Below, in pieces: positions 55,563 to 64,000 of a stretch of 64,000 bases of DNA. The DNA lies in contig NC_062232.1 in NCBI RefSeq assembly GCF_902686445.1, positions 31,144,954 through 31,208,953 of the forward strand, written 5' to 3'. Source of the DNA: Sciurus carolinensis. Taxonomy: Eukaryota > Chordata > Mammalia > Rodentia > Sciuridae. The translations under genes were made by a program, and so were the position numbers. Position 1 is the stretch's first letter. Each line of letters starts with the position of its first letter. Under the pieces are notes generated by a model. It was not told the DNA's origin, ran no database searches, and saw only the letters and a list, made by a program, of their open reading frames with translations.

Positions 55563-56102
55563 ATAAATGACTCTTTTTTTAAAATATTTTTTTAGTTGGA
55601 GATGGGCACAATACCTTCATTTTATTTACTTATTTCTATTTATGTGGTGCTGAGTGTCAAGCCCAGTGCCTCACATATGCTAGGCAACTGCTTTACCACT
55701 GAGCTATAACCCCAGCCCCAAATGACTCTTTTTAAAAAAAAAATTATTTCATTTGTTCTTTTTAGTGATATATGAAAGTAGAATGTATTTTGACATATTA
55801 CACATACATGGAGTATGACTTCCCATTCTGTGGTTGTACATGATGTGGAGTTACACTGGTGGTGTATTCATATATGAACACAGGAAAGTGATGTCCAATT
55901 CATTCCACTGTCTTTCCCATTATTATCCCCTTCCCTTCCCTTCATTCCCCTTTGTCTAATCCAATGAACATCTATCCCCATGCCTGCCACCTTACTGTGT
56001 GTTAGCATCCACATATCAGAGAGGATATTTGGCCTTTGGTTTTTTGGGATTGACTTATTTCACTTAGCATGGTAGTCTCCAGATTCATCCAGATAAATGA
56101 CT
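55563..56102 (-). mobile_element. ID + L1 composite sharing a target site
   Basis: Copies of ataaatgact stand at 55563-55572 and 56093-56102. A further copy, aaatgactcttttt at 55720-55733, separates a minus-strand ID with 5' leader (55590-55718) from a minus-strand L1 3' end (55740-56090: tgacatattacacatacatg ... gggattgacttatttcactt). The likely order is L1 first, then ID into the left target copy. Confidence 0.8.
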
Positions 56103-57790
56103 TAAAGAAAAACTAAAGGAGGAAAAAGAGTAAGCCAGGGTGATGTCTGTAGGAGGAGAGTTCTAGGCAGATGGAATTGCCAGTGCCTCAGCCTTGCATG
56201 TTAGAACAACTGCAAGGAAGCCAGTATGAATAGTGTAGGGTAAACTCAGGAGACAGTAGAAAAGAACAGATTTAGCAAGATGTCAGGGGCTAGATGATTC
56301 AGGGTCTATTGACCACTGCAAGTATTTGTTTTTTGTTTTTTTACTAAGGGGGAGAAAGAGAGACAATCTTTTTGAACAGATGAATGACATGTTTGGGATT
56401 ACACTTTTAAAGGATCACTCCAGCAACTACGGGAGAACAGATGATATAGGACAAAGGGTAGAAGCAAGGAGACCAGTTAGGCTAATTGTAATAATACAGA
56501 AATGATTGATGGCTGGACCACGGTGGTAGCAGTGCAGGTTGTGACAAGTGGTCAGGTTCTAGATGTGTTCTGAAGGTAGAATGGACAGGATTTGCTAATA
56601 GATTTATTGTGGGCTATGACAGAACTAAAAAATGACTTAAGTTTTTTTTCTTTTTAGCTTGAGCTTCAATATGGATGTTGCTGCCATTAAACAAGATGGG
56701 GAACACGTCAGAAGGTGCAAATCTGGGAGGAACATCGAGTTGGGTTTTGTAGGAGGTAAATTTGAGATTTCCATAACTTATCCAGGTGAGGACATTGAGC
56801 AGGTTGCTGGAGTCCAGGGGAACTCTATAGACCAGAGTGATGAATTTGGGAGTCATTAGGAAATCATTGGAATTTTCAAGCATGAGACAGGATTAGATCA
56901 TGAATGCTTGAAAATAAGTAATAAATATACTCAATTTCTTCTGCAATAGCAAATCGTTCATATGTAATTGCACATAGGTGAACAATGTCAAAACAATGCA
57001 GCTGTGTCAGAGGAAGGAAAAAGCCATCAACTTGTTGTAGTCAGGTGCCCCTTTAGCTTTACTTTAAGAAAATTAAAAGAGAAGTTCTGCACTCAGGGTT
57101 TCATCCCTCAACCTTGCATAGTTCTTGCCTCAGGCAGATTGCTCTTATTTCTGGACCCACTTTAATGGCAACCACACTGTCTTAGAGTCCCTCTTCCATC
57201 TGCATTGTCTCAGCTCTCTTGAGCCACAATTTCCTCTCTGTAGTTTCTTGCATTTTTAATATCCCTTGAGACACTCTCTAGACATACCAAGCAGTGTGTC
57301 TGAGCTGTTCAACTCATCACCTGCTATATTAATTTTTTAATTTTGTTAATGCTCTGCTTATAAAGTTGCATAAATTTTGAGTGTTCTGCTCCAACTTTGT
57401 TATTTTTCTATAAACCTTGATAGTTTTAGTGTGTGATTTTGCAAAATGAGAGATTTTTCAGGTTCGGTCATATGATTTTATATCAGAAATGCTTGTATAC
57501 ATGTAGTTAACATGCTACTTTTGGCCACATCTTTCCTGGCATTTTCACCATTAGGAACTATACCTTACCCATTAGGTACACATGCCCTTCCCTCCTTCAA
57601 AAAACCAGAGGTACACACATGACCCAAACTAGTCAGTCAGAATACACTACCTGCCTGCCATGTTGATTGTTTCAGGGATAGACCCATGATCTAGCAGAAC
57701 CAATCAAATTATTCCTGAGCTATTAGGAAGAAAAACTCTAAACAAAAGAGGCACAAATTAGGAATTCAGTAAGTTATTTATCTTTCATGT
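56103..57790. other. Unassigned intergenic DNA
   Basis: No exon was recognised over 1.7 kb. Short opposing frames at 56614-56883 have no splice or domain support. Confidence 0.5.
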
Positions 57791-57799
57791 ATTTCTTCC

Positions 57800-58085
57800 A
57801 TTCTTGTTTTCCTAGAAAAATTCCAGAGAGTTTTCAAGACTTAGTTCAGTTATCACCTTATGGTGAAATGTTTCATGACCCATCCCTCCAAACACACCTA
57901 TTATACAAAGGGATGTGAGCTTCTTACTCATTCCCAAAGCACTTTTTACACATTTCTTTTACAGCTCTCTTGTGTGACTCTTTGGTTTGTGGCATTCTTG
58001 ATGGTAACAGAATTGCCTTATTCATGTCTCTAAACCAGCGCAGTATGCAGTAGATACATGGTGAATGTGAGTCGAATGAATAAAG
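57800..58085 (+). repeat. L2 LINE 3' end
   Basis: cagttatcaccttatggtga, aaagcactttttacacattt, agtagatacatggtgaatgt then gaatgaata: the typical L2 3' order. Confidence 0.7.
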
Positions 58086-58089
58086 ACAT

Positions 58090-58455
58090 GTTAGCTCTCT
58101 GTTACTATAACAAATACCTGAGATAAATCAGTTTATAAAAAGAGAAAAAAGGTTTATTTTGATTCATGGTTTTAGATTGATTGATAGTCCGTGATTGATT
58201 GGCCCCATTTCTTTGGGTGTGTAGTGAAGCCCCACATCATGGCATAAACACCGGGCAGAGCAAAGTGCTCAGTTCATGACCAAGAGCTGCAGGAGAAGAA
58301 AGAAGAGGCCAGGGCCTCACTATCCCATTTGAGATCATGCCTCCAAATACCTGAAGACTTCCCACTAGGCCCCATGTCTTAAAGGTTTAAGTCCCCACAT
58401 ACTGGGGACTAAGCCTTGAGACATGGGCCTTTGGCAGACACCCAAGATCCAAGAA
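58090..58455 (-). repeat. ERVL-MaLR LTR, diverged
   Basis: gctctctgttactataacaa, atcatgcctccaaatacctg, taagccttgagacatgggcc: a rodent MaLR LTR in reverse. Confidence 0.7.
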
Positions 58456-59089
58456 AGAGCACATTTCATTGAGATTAAACTTGAGACTAGGGCAGCAAGA
58501 GAGAATGCAGATGGGAAGGCTTTGGAAAAGAAGAACAAACAAAATTGGAAAAGCAACACCACCTTATAGAATTATAGAGATGCAGAAACCAAAGAATGGT
58601 ATTATTCAGTAGCACAGGTATAGATAAGGAAGAAAAATAAAGGAAAGGAGATGGGAAAAGAGGAAAGTATAGAGGTGGGAGTAGGAGGCAGAAGTATGGG
58701 AGATAGACCTTTCAGCTTTGAAGAAAACTCAGTTTTCCACCATGACAGGCCATATGCTGGGTTATTGGGAAGTTGAAATGAAAAACTCACAGTACCTATG
58801 AGTCCCATTATGGGGGACAGTTAGTTTCATAATGGTGGTGAGAAAGCAATGGAATGCCAAGAAGGGGGTGCATGTTGCCAGGGTTAGATCACTTTTCTGA
58901 ACAGACAAAACCTTCCATCTTTTACCAGAGTTGCAGGAAGTATGGCAGCTGAAATGTTGTTCCTAAGTGGAAAAAACGCTTCACCTTTCCCCCCATTCTT
59001 GTTTCTTTCTCTCCAAACTATATCCTCTTGCCCTATCAAAGTGAAAGGAACTCTTACTCTGGATATCACCATATCCAGCTGGCAGGTGG
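58456..59089. other. Unassigned DNA upstream of the right CpG island
   Basis: Purine-rich from 58490 to 58700. Nothing else recognised. Confidence 0.45.
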
Positions 59090-59930
59090 AAAGCATGTCA
59101 GATAACCAAAGGGGAAGGTCCCTGCAAGGTAGGGTCCCGGGAGAGGGAAGGTCTGGGGAGAGGAAACATCGACGGAAGAGGATATGCCTGGGATCTTGAG
59201 GGGCAGGCTGCACCTGTCTCTGGGCTGGGTGGGTTCTGGCACAATCACCAGGGGGACACCGAGGATGGGGGGCGAGTGGGAGGCTGTGCAGGGCTGGTGG
59301 TACATCCTGGAGCCAGCTTGACCCGATGTCGTGTGTAGATGGCAACTGAAAGGTGTGTTGCTTTCGGATGGATAGCCTGAGGACGGCAGGACCTGGGTGG
59401 CTGGAGGCTGGAGAGAGGGACCCAGAATCTGGGTCTGGTCTTGTGGCCGCAGGAGGTTGTCTCGGAGGGGCTGCCTGTGCCTGGCGAGGCTCTGGCGCCG
59501 CCGCCTGGGGGCGTCGGGCAGTGAGCCCTGTGGATCGGGGCGACAGGAGACCGCCTCCCAGCGCTAGGTCCCGGTACCTGCTGGGGGCGGGAAGGAGAGG
59601 GGCGCTGGGCGCCGAGAGGCGGGCGCCGAGCGCGTGAGTCACTTCTCTCCCCTGGGTTTGGAGCGGGACTTCGCCTCCCTCCCGGGGTCCGCATTTCTGC
59701 TCCAGCTTCAGCGGTTCCCCGCAGCACCCCGATCCCCTCCCGAAGCTGGATCAGCCGCCTTTCCGTCTAGGTGAGGACCAGGTAAGTTTCTCCTCTTTTG
59801 ATGCCTTCTGTTTGGGTGACTCCGAGGAGAGGGACCGGGCGGAGGAAGGTCTTCCAGTCTGCCTCTGCCTTTGCTTCCACGGTCTGATTCTCTCCATCAG
59901 AGACAGAAAGTTAGATTTAAAAAACGCAAC
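59090..59930 (+). promoter_or_regulatory. CpG island at the right end (candidate SYTL5 promoter)
   Basis: CpG density rises sharply at about 59150-59770 and falls again by about 59950. An AP-1-like TGAGTCA lies at 59635-59641 and GC-rich boxes flank it. No TATA box was seen near the presumed start. The island ends in a plus-strand splice donor. In human the next long plus-strand gene beyond the DYNLT3 5' end is SYTL5 (synaptotagmin-like 5, a Rab27 effector), hence the assignment. No SYTL5 coding sequence is visible in the window. Confidence 0.6.
59640..59781 (+). other. SYTL5: Candidate noncoding first exon, probably SYTL5
   Basis: A perfect donor CAG|GTAAGT lies at 59781/59782 at the downstream edge of the CpG island on the plus strand, the usual end of a 5' untranslated first exon. 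The 5' boundary is arbitrary; I placed it at the AP-1-like site. The exon has no ATG-initiated reading frame resembling a Slp-homology domain, so coding would begin in a later exon outside the window. The gene name rests only on gene order in human (DYNLT3 minus, then SYTL5 plus). It could instead be the first exon of a lncRNA. Confidence 0.42.
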
Positions 59931-60539
59931 AGAGAATATCAAATTCATGCTTACACCCCAGACAAGCCAAACTCCGGAGCCATATTCTTAATTTCCCGGG
60001 TACCTTCAAATGTTCTGATGCGACGTTTATGGGGCTAGGATTTGTTTTGTGTTTCCCTCCTCCCCCCACTTTCTTGCTGGGTGATTCTTAGAGGTGGGGA
60101 CAGGAGAGCTCTAGGGCTGAGCTGGGATCCTTTGCCAGGGCGGTTTCTTCATTCTCGGCGAGGTGGCAGATGTTTTACTGTAGCCCGAGTTGGGATCTTG
60201 GAATAGCCCTCCCCAGCTCAGGACATGCCAGAGCTGTAAGGTAACTGCAGTTGTTGCATACCTATCTCGTCACCATTGAAAGAATCAAAATGTACCGGGG
60301 ACACAATCCATGTGAACGCCAGGATCTTGTTGAAACAGTTAATTCAAGGACTCGATTGAATATTTTATTTGTAACGTATTGCATTTCAGGAAAATGTTCG
60401 GAGACTACTGCTGGTCTTGTTTTTTTCTATTTTCAGAGAGGCTTCAAAACCTCTATTTCCCTTACAAGAAAATCAATGATAATCTATTCTGTGTCTTATA
60501 AGGATTAAACAATGCAAAGCTATATGTTAGTTTTCCCTT

Positions 60540-60544
<5 letters not shown>

Positions 60545-60578
<34 letters not shown>
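60545..60578. repeat. (GT)n microsatellite
   Basis: 17 uninterrupted GT units. Confidence 0.97.
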
Positions 60579-60579
<1 letters not shown>

Positions 60580-60690
60580 GCTAACACTAACTGATTTTAG
60601 AAAATCAATGTGGGGAGGAGGTGTTTTCCCCTTTCCCTGTCCTTAAATGACAGTGTTTCTTTGACCATTAAATAGTCACTAATTGTTGCT

Positions 60691-60691
<1 letters not shown>

Positions 60692-60733
<42 letters not shown>
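60692..60733. repeat. (GT)n microsatellite
   Basis: 21 uninterrupted GT units. Confidence 0.97.
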
Positions 60734-60736
<3 letters not shown>

Positions 60737-61184
60737 GCTTAAAAGTATCAGAGGAGGAGAGAACCTCCTGGAATACGTGAATTTTTGTTCATATTGACAA
60801 CTGATTGCTTTATAATCAATATTGTGTGGTTTGCTGCAATGTTAACAGGTGGTTTTAATTCACAACACAGAATTATTCTGTTCTAGAAAATATCCCTGCT
60901 GATATGAGAGGGAAATATATCCCCCCACACTACTACCAAATAAAACATGTCTTTATCTTGCTTTGTGGGAGAAAGATGGGCAAGGGAATCTTTTTTGGCA
61001 GTTGATTAGACCCTGATCATAAATTGCTCTTTCTGAACTGTCATTTGGTTTATAATCTGTGATCACAGAAAATAACCCCCCCATCCTGGGAAGAAAATTA
61101 ATGAAATTTTAGATTTGTAGTCAGATCACAGGGAGAGTTCTTTCAAGTTAAGTGGAATCTTTGATTATACTCTTGCAATGCATT

Positions 61185-61408
61185 CCCCAGAAGACCCTCC
61201 AAAATGAGTTAGGTTTCCCACCTCTCTGATATCACAACTTCTTTTCTCTACATACTTCTATCATAGCTCTTACCATCTTGGGACATTAGCTTTGCTCAGG
61301 ATAGTAAAATTTCTTTGAAGGGATGGGTAGGATCTTATTCATATTTATATCATTGGAGCCTAGTAAAATAGGGGGTCCGTTCAAAAATGAATGAATGAAT
61401 AAATAAAT
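61185..61408 (+). repeat. L2 LINE 3' end
   Basis: atcatagctcttaccatctt, cttattcatatttatatcat, then aatgaatgaatgaataaata. Confidence 0.6.
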
Positions 61409-62247
61409 TTGGCAGTTCAGACCAGGTTTACTATTCCTCGAATACCATCTGGGCAAGATTTCTTTTCACTTCTAAACCTTTTAATTCAATGGTACTCAAA
61501 GTGTGGATCCTCAGACTACAGTGTTCTAAATAAATGAGAGTTTTCCGACATCTGCATATTAATCGTGAATTTATTGTGACTTTATTGAAAGTAACAAAAA
61601 CACCAACCAATAGGGTTTTTAGTAAACAGAGTAGTTGACATAGGTGATCATTATGGCCTCCCAGTGTCAGGGTTCAGGGCCTTACTCTCATGGTTTCAAA
61701 ATGGCTCCAACAGCTCCAGACATTATATTCTCACCCCACATTCAAAGACAGGAAACATAAGCAAAAAAACAAAAACTAAAAAACTGTTATTAAATAAAAA
61801 ACAAACAACAAGAACAACAAAACCCCAGGAAACAGAGAGTAGAAGGGCAGAGTATTTTCCCTTGGGCAACTTTTTCTCTTATCAAAGAAGAAATATCTTT
61901 CCCCAAAGTTCCCTAACAGATTCTCCCTTTTATCTCATTGACCAGATCTGGGTCACATTGCTGCTCTTAGTGGCAAGGGAAGCTAGGAAAATAGCAGACT
62001 TTTCAGCTTCTACAATGGAAAAAGTGGTCAGGGAGAGGGAGGCTGGGAATGGCCTTAGAGAGCTAGCCAGAAAGTCTGCTAGACTGTCATGAAAATAGGT
62101 CTATTTGAATCTGTGCTTGTAACAATGATTAGGCCACATAAAATATTGAGTATTAATCAAGGTAGCAAAAGCACATCCAGAACAGATTTTCCTCTAAAGT
62201 GTATGGTATTTTAAGGTCAGATAATCACTTTTGCAGAGTATGTGCTA
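61409..62247. other. Unassigned presumed intronic DNA
   Basis: A MER5-like end may occur at 61490-61530 (ggtactcaaagtgtggatcc). A 142-codon plus-strand frame (61664-62092) has no recognisable domain and I do not call it. Confidence 0.45.
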
Positions 62248-62635
62248 TGGTTGGACATAGTTTGAATATGTCTTCCAAGCCTTCGTGTGTTGAAATTTTA
62301 ATTATCATTGTGTAATGTTAAGAGGGTAGAAACTTAATCTGATTGTGGTGTTCAGAGGTGGGGCCTTTGGGAAGTGATTAGGATTAGATGGTCATTGGGA
62401 TGGAGCCCCCATGATTGATTCCAGGTGGCTTCAAAAGAAGACAGACACAGCACACATTTGTATGTGCACTCCCTGCCTGTCTCTTGCCACCTCAGGATTC
62501 TGCCAATAAAAAGGTTATTACCAGATGCTTGCCCTTGAACCTCCAGAACTATAAACTAAATAAACCTCTTTTCCTTATAAAATTACCCAGCCTCAGGTAT
62601 TTTATTCTGGTAATGCAAAACAGACTAATATTGTA
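62248..62635 (+). repeat. ERVL-MaLR (MST/MLT1-like) LTR
   Basis: tgaatatgtcttccaagcct, ggtggggcctttgggaagtg, cctccagaactataaactaa, ttctggtaatgcaaaacaga, ctaata: complete order in plus orientation. Confidence 0.78.
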
Positions 62636-62639
62636 TATT

Positions 62640-63410
62640 AACTTTTAGAGACTACATGCACACACACATGTGCACACACACATAATCTCATATGGTTTCC
62701 ATTATGTCAAGTGTAAGTCACACTCTTCATTTCCTGGAACTTTTAGAAGCTATATGCACATGTGTGTGCACATACACACATTCTCATATGGTTTCTTTTA
62801 TATTAAGTATAAGTCAGACCTTAGAATGGAGTAAGCATTTAGTAAATAGTTGTTCTTTGAGTGGACTATTGAGTTTTGGAGCTCAAAACTTCACAGGGAC
62901 ATGGAAAAAGTGGCAAGGGATTTGTAAGAAATAACTGATTAGTGTTTTGGTACCTATACCCTGCCATACTGGTTTACAGAATGTAAGAGTCATTAATTTG
63001 GATCCTAAGAGCCTTGAGAGCAACTTAACAGAGGGGGCAAGAAGAACCTAAAGATAAGTAATGGGTACTGACAACATAGGTCAACAGATTTTCTTTGGGG
63101 GCCTTTTCTACTCCTGTACTAAGGAAGATCTACTACCAAAAAGGAAAAGGTTCAAGATGATCCCTGGCATAACAACAAAATGAAACAAAAACTCCAAACA
63201 AATTAGAAAGTTGATATATGAAAAGATTATATGTAATTGCCAGTTTTGATTTTTAACTTTCTCTTTGTAAATAGGAGTCCTCAAATAGTTACAGAAAGAG
63301 CCAGGTTGGGGAACGTAATGGTGGGAGATCAGATAAGTCAATGTCAAGAGATTGAAATTTAACAGTTGTAGGGTCCTATGTCTTAGGTTTCTTACTGGTT
63401 GAGGGACTGC
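62640..63410. other. Unassigned presumed intronic DNA
   Basis: Short CA/TG-rich patches at 62655-62680 and 62756-62780, each followed by a shared ctcatatggttt block. Nothing else was recognised. Confidence 0.5.
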
Positions 63411-63418
63411 TGTAGATT

Positions 63419-63598
63419 ATCAGTGGTTTTCAAACTTTGTTACACATTAAAGATCACCTGGAAGGCTTTATAAAATCCAGATTTATGGGTCTATTCTCAC
63501 ACCACTTAAATTGGAACCTCTGGGAATGAGGCTCAGGTAGCAATGTTTTTAAAACTCCATAGGTAATTCCAGTATGCCCCTGAGTTTGGAAATTACTA
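63419..63598 (+). repeat. MER5A hAT-Charlie DNA transposon
   Basis: cagtggttttcaaactttgt, gatcacctggaaggctttat, aaaatccagatttatgggtc ... gtaattccagtatgcccctg. Near full-length MER5A-like. Confidence 0.75.
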
Positions 63599-63978
63599 AT
63601 TTGCTAAGGTTGCCATACAAAGTGCTATAGATTAGAGGACTTAAAGAATAGACATTTATTTCTCCAGAGTGGTGGAGATTAGAAACCCAAGGTAAAATGT
63701 TGTCAGGGTTGGTTCCTTCTGAGGTCTCTCTCCTTGACTTGTATGTGGCCACCTTCTGTCTGTGTCCTCACAAGATCTTCCCTTTGTACATGTCTGTGTC
63801 CTGACCTCCTTTTCTTATAAGGACATCTCTCATATTAGATTAAGGTCTACCCTAATGATCTCATTTTCACTTAGTCACCTCTTTAAAGATCCTGTCTTCA
63901 AATACAGTCACATTCTGAGATCCTGGGGGTTTGAGATTCAACATATAAATCTGAGGGACATGATTCAGCACACGACAG
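63597..63978 (-). repeat. ERVL-MaLR LTR
   Basis: aaggttgccatacaaagtgc ... ttcttataaggacatctctc ... gagattcaacatataaatct, gagggacatgattcagcaca: MST/MLT1-like LTR in reverse. Confidence 0.75.
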
Positions 63979-64000
63979 GAACTATTGGTTAAGTATGGCA

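Larger units (their letters stand above)
59950..61180. other. Unassigned presumed intronic DNA with two (GT)n tracts
   Basis: (GT)17 at 60545-60578 and (GT)21 at 60692-60733 lie 113 bp apart. No exon or repeat family was recognised otherwise. Confidence 0.6.
59782..64000 (+). other. Presumed first intron of the right-hand gene
   Basis: After the donor I see no further acceptor-exon-donor unit that I recognise. The stretch holds two (GT)n tracts, an L2 remnant (61185-61408), two MaLR LTRs (62248-62635 and 63597-63978), MER5A (63419-63598) and unassigned DNA. Confidence 0.4.

Noticed and set aside
58884..59642. Minus-strand open frame of 252 codons across the CpG island
   Set aside because: It exists because GC-rich DNA has few stops. 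Its composition is P/R/S/A-rich with no domain, and the splice donor evidence is on the other strand.
59950..64000. A coding SYTL5 exon downstream of the island
   Set aside because: No frame resembling the Slp-homology domain start was found up to the window end.

Overview
The window is vertebrate nuclear DNA, and the repeats point to a rodent of the squirrel family (Sciuridae; ground squirrel or marmot are the best guesses). Roughly two dozen copies of a composite SINE occur. Each has a 7SL/B1-like left half joined to an ID (tRNA-like) right half, the B1-dID architecture known from squirrels and some related rodents. Free ID elements, squirrel-type L1 3' ends, ERVL-MaLR LTRs and several endogenous-retrovirus LTRs accompany them. 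Nothing bacterial, phage or plasmid is present.

Gene content is very low. The one gene I can identify from its protein is DYNLT3 (Tctex-type dynein light chain 3), read on the minus strand. Coding exon 1 (7566-7537) lies in a CpG island with GC boxes and a strong Kozak start. Exon 2 (4990-4949, 42 nt) follows after a 2.5 kb intron. The rest of the gene lies to the left, outside the window. DYNLT3 is X-linked in mammals (human Xp11.4), so this is very likely X-chromosomal sequence. At the other end, 59.1-59.9 kb, a second CpG island ends in a perfect plus-strand splice donor (CAG|GTAAGT at 59781/59782). In human the next long plus-strand gene beyond the DYNLT3 5' end is SYTL5, so I read this as a candidate noncoding first exon of SYTL5. 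That is a positional inference only. No H2AP (HYPM) gene, which lies between the two in human, could be recognised.

Layout: 1-4.95 kb, DYNLT3 intron 2 (MIR, SINEs, an ID-L1 composite). 4.95-7.6 kb, exons 1-2, intron 1 and promoter. 7.8-15.8 kb, intergenic with MIR, MaLR and SINEs. 15.8-18.2 kb, a nested complex: SINE, L1 and a solo ERV1-type LTR, followed by a MaLR LTR. 18-29.6 kb, mostly unassigned DNA with scattered SINEs. 29.6-36.1 kb, LTR-rich, with an L1 inserted in an older L1. 36-39.9 kb, SINEs and unassigned DNA. 40-45.4 kb, five more ERV LTRs, one split by an ID and two inserted into SINEs. 45-59 kb, ancient repeats plus two repeat-free AT-rich blocks that look like candidate regulatory elements. 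59-64 kb, CpG island, candidate first exon and the start of its intron with two (GT)n tracts.

I found no new multi-gene system. The most unusual structures are three places where a SINE and an L1 3' end sit together at one target site (2.18-2.50, 15.78-17.74 and 55.56-56.10 kb). The first has no internal target copy and may be a single chimeric retrotransposition product. Several insertions can be ordered in time from their target-site duplications.
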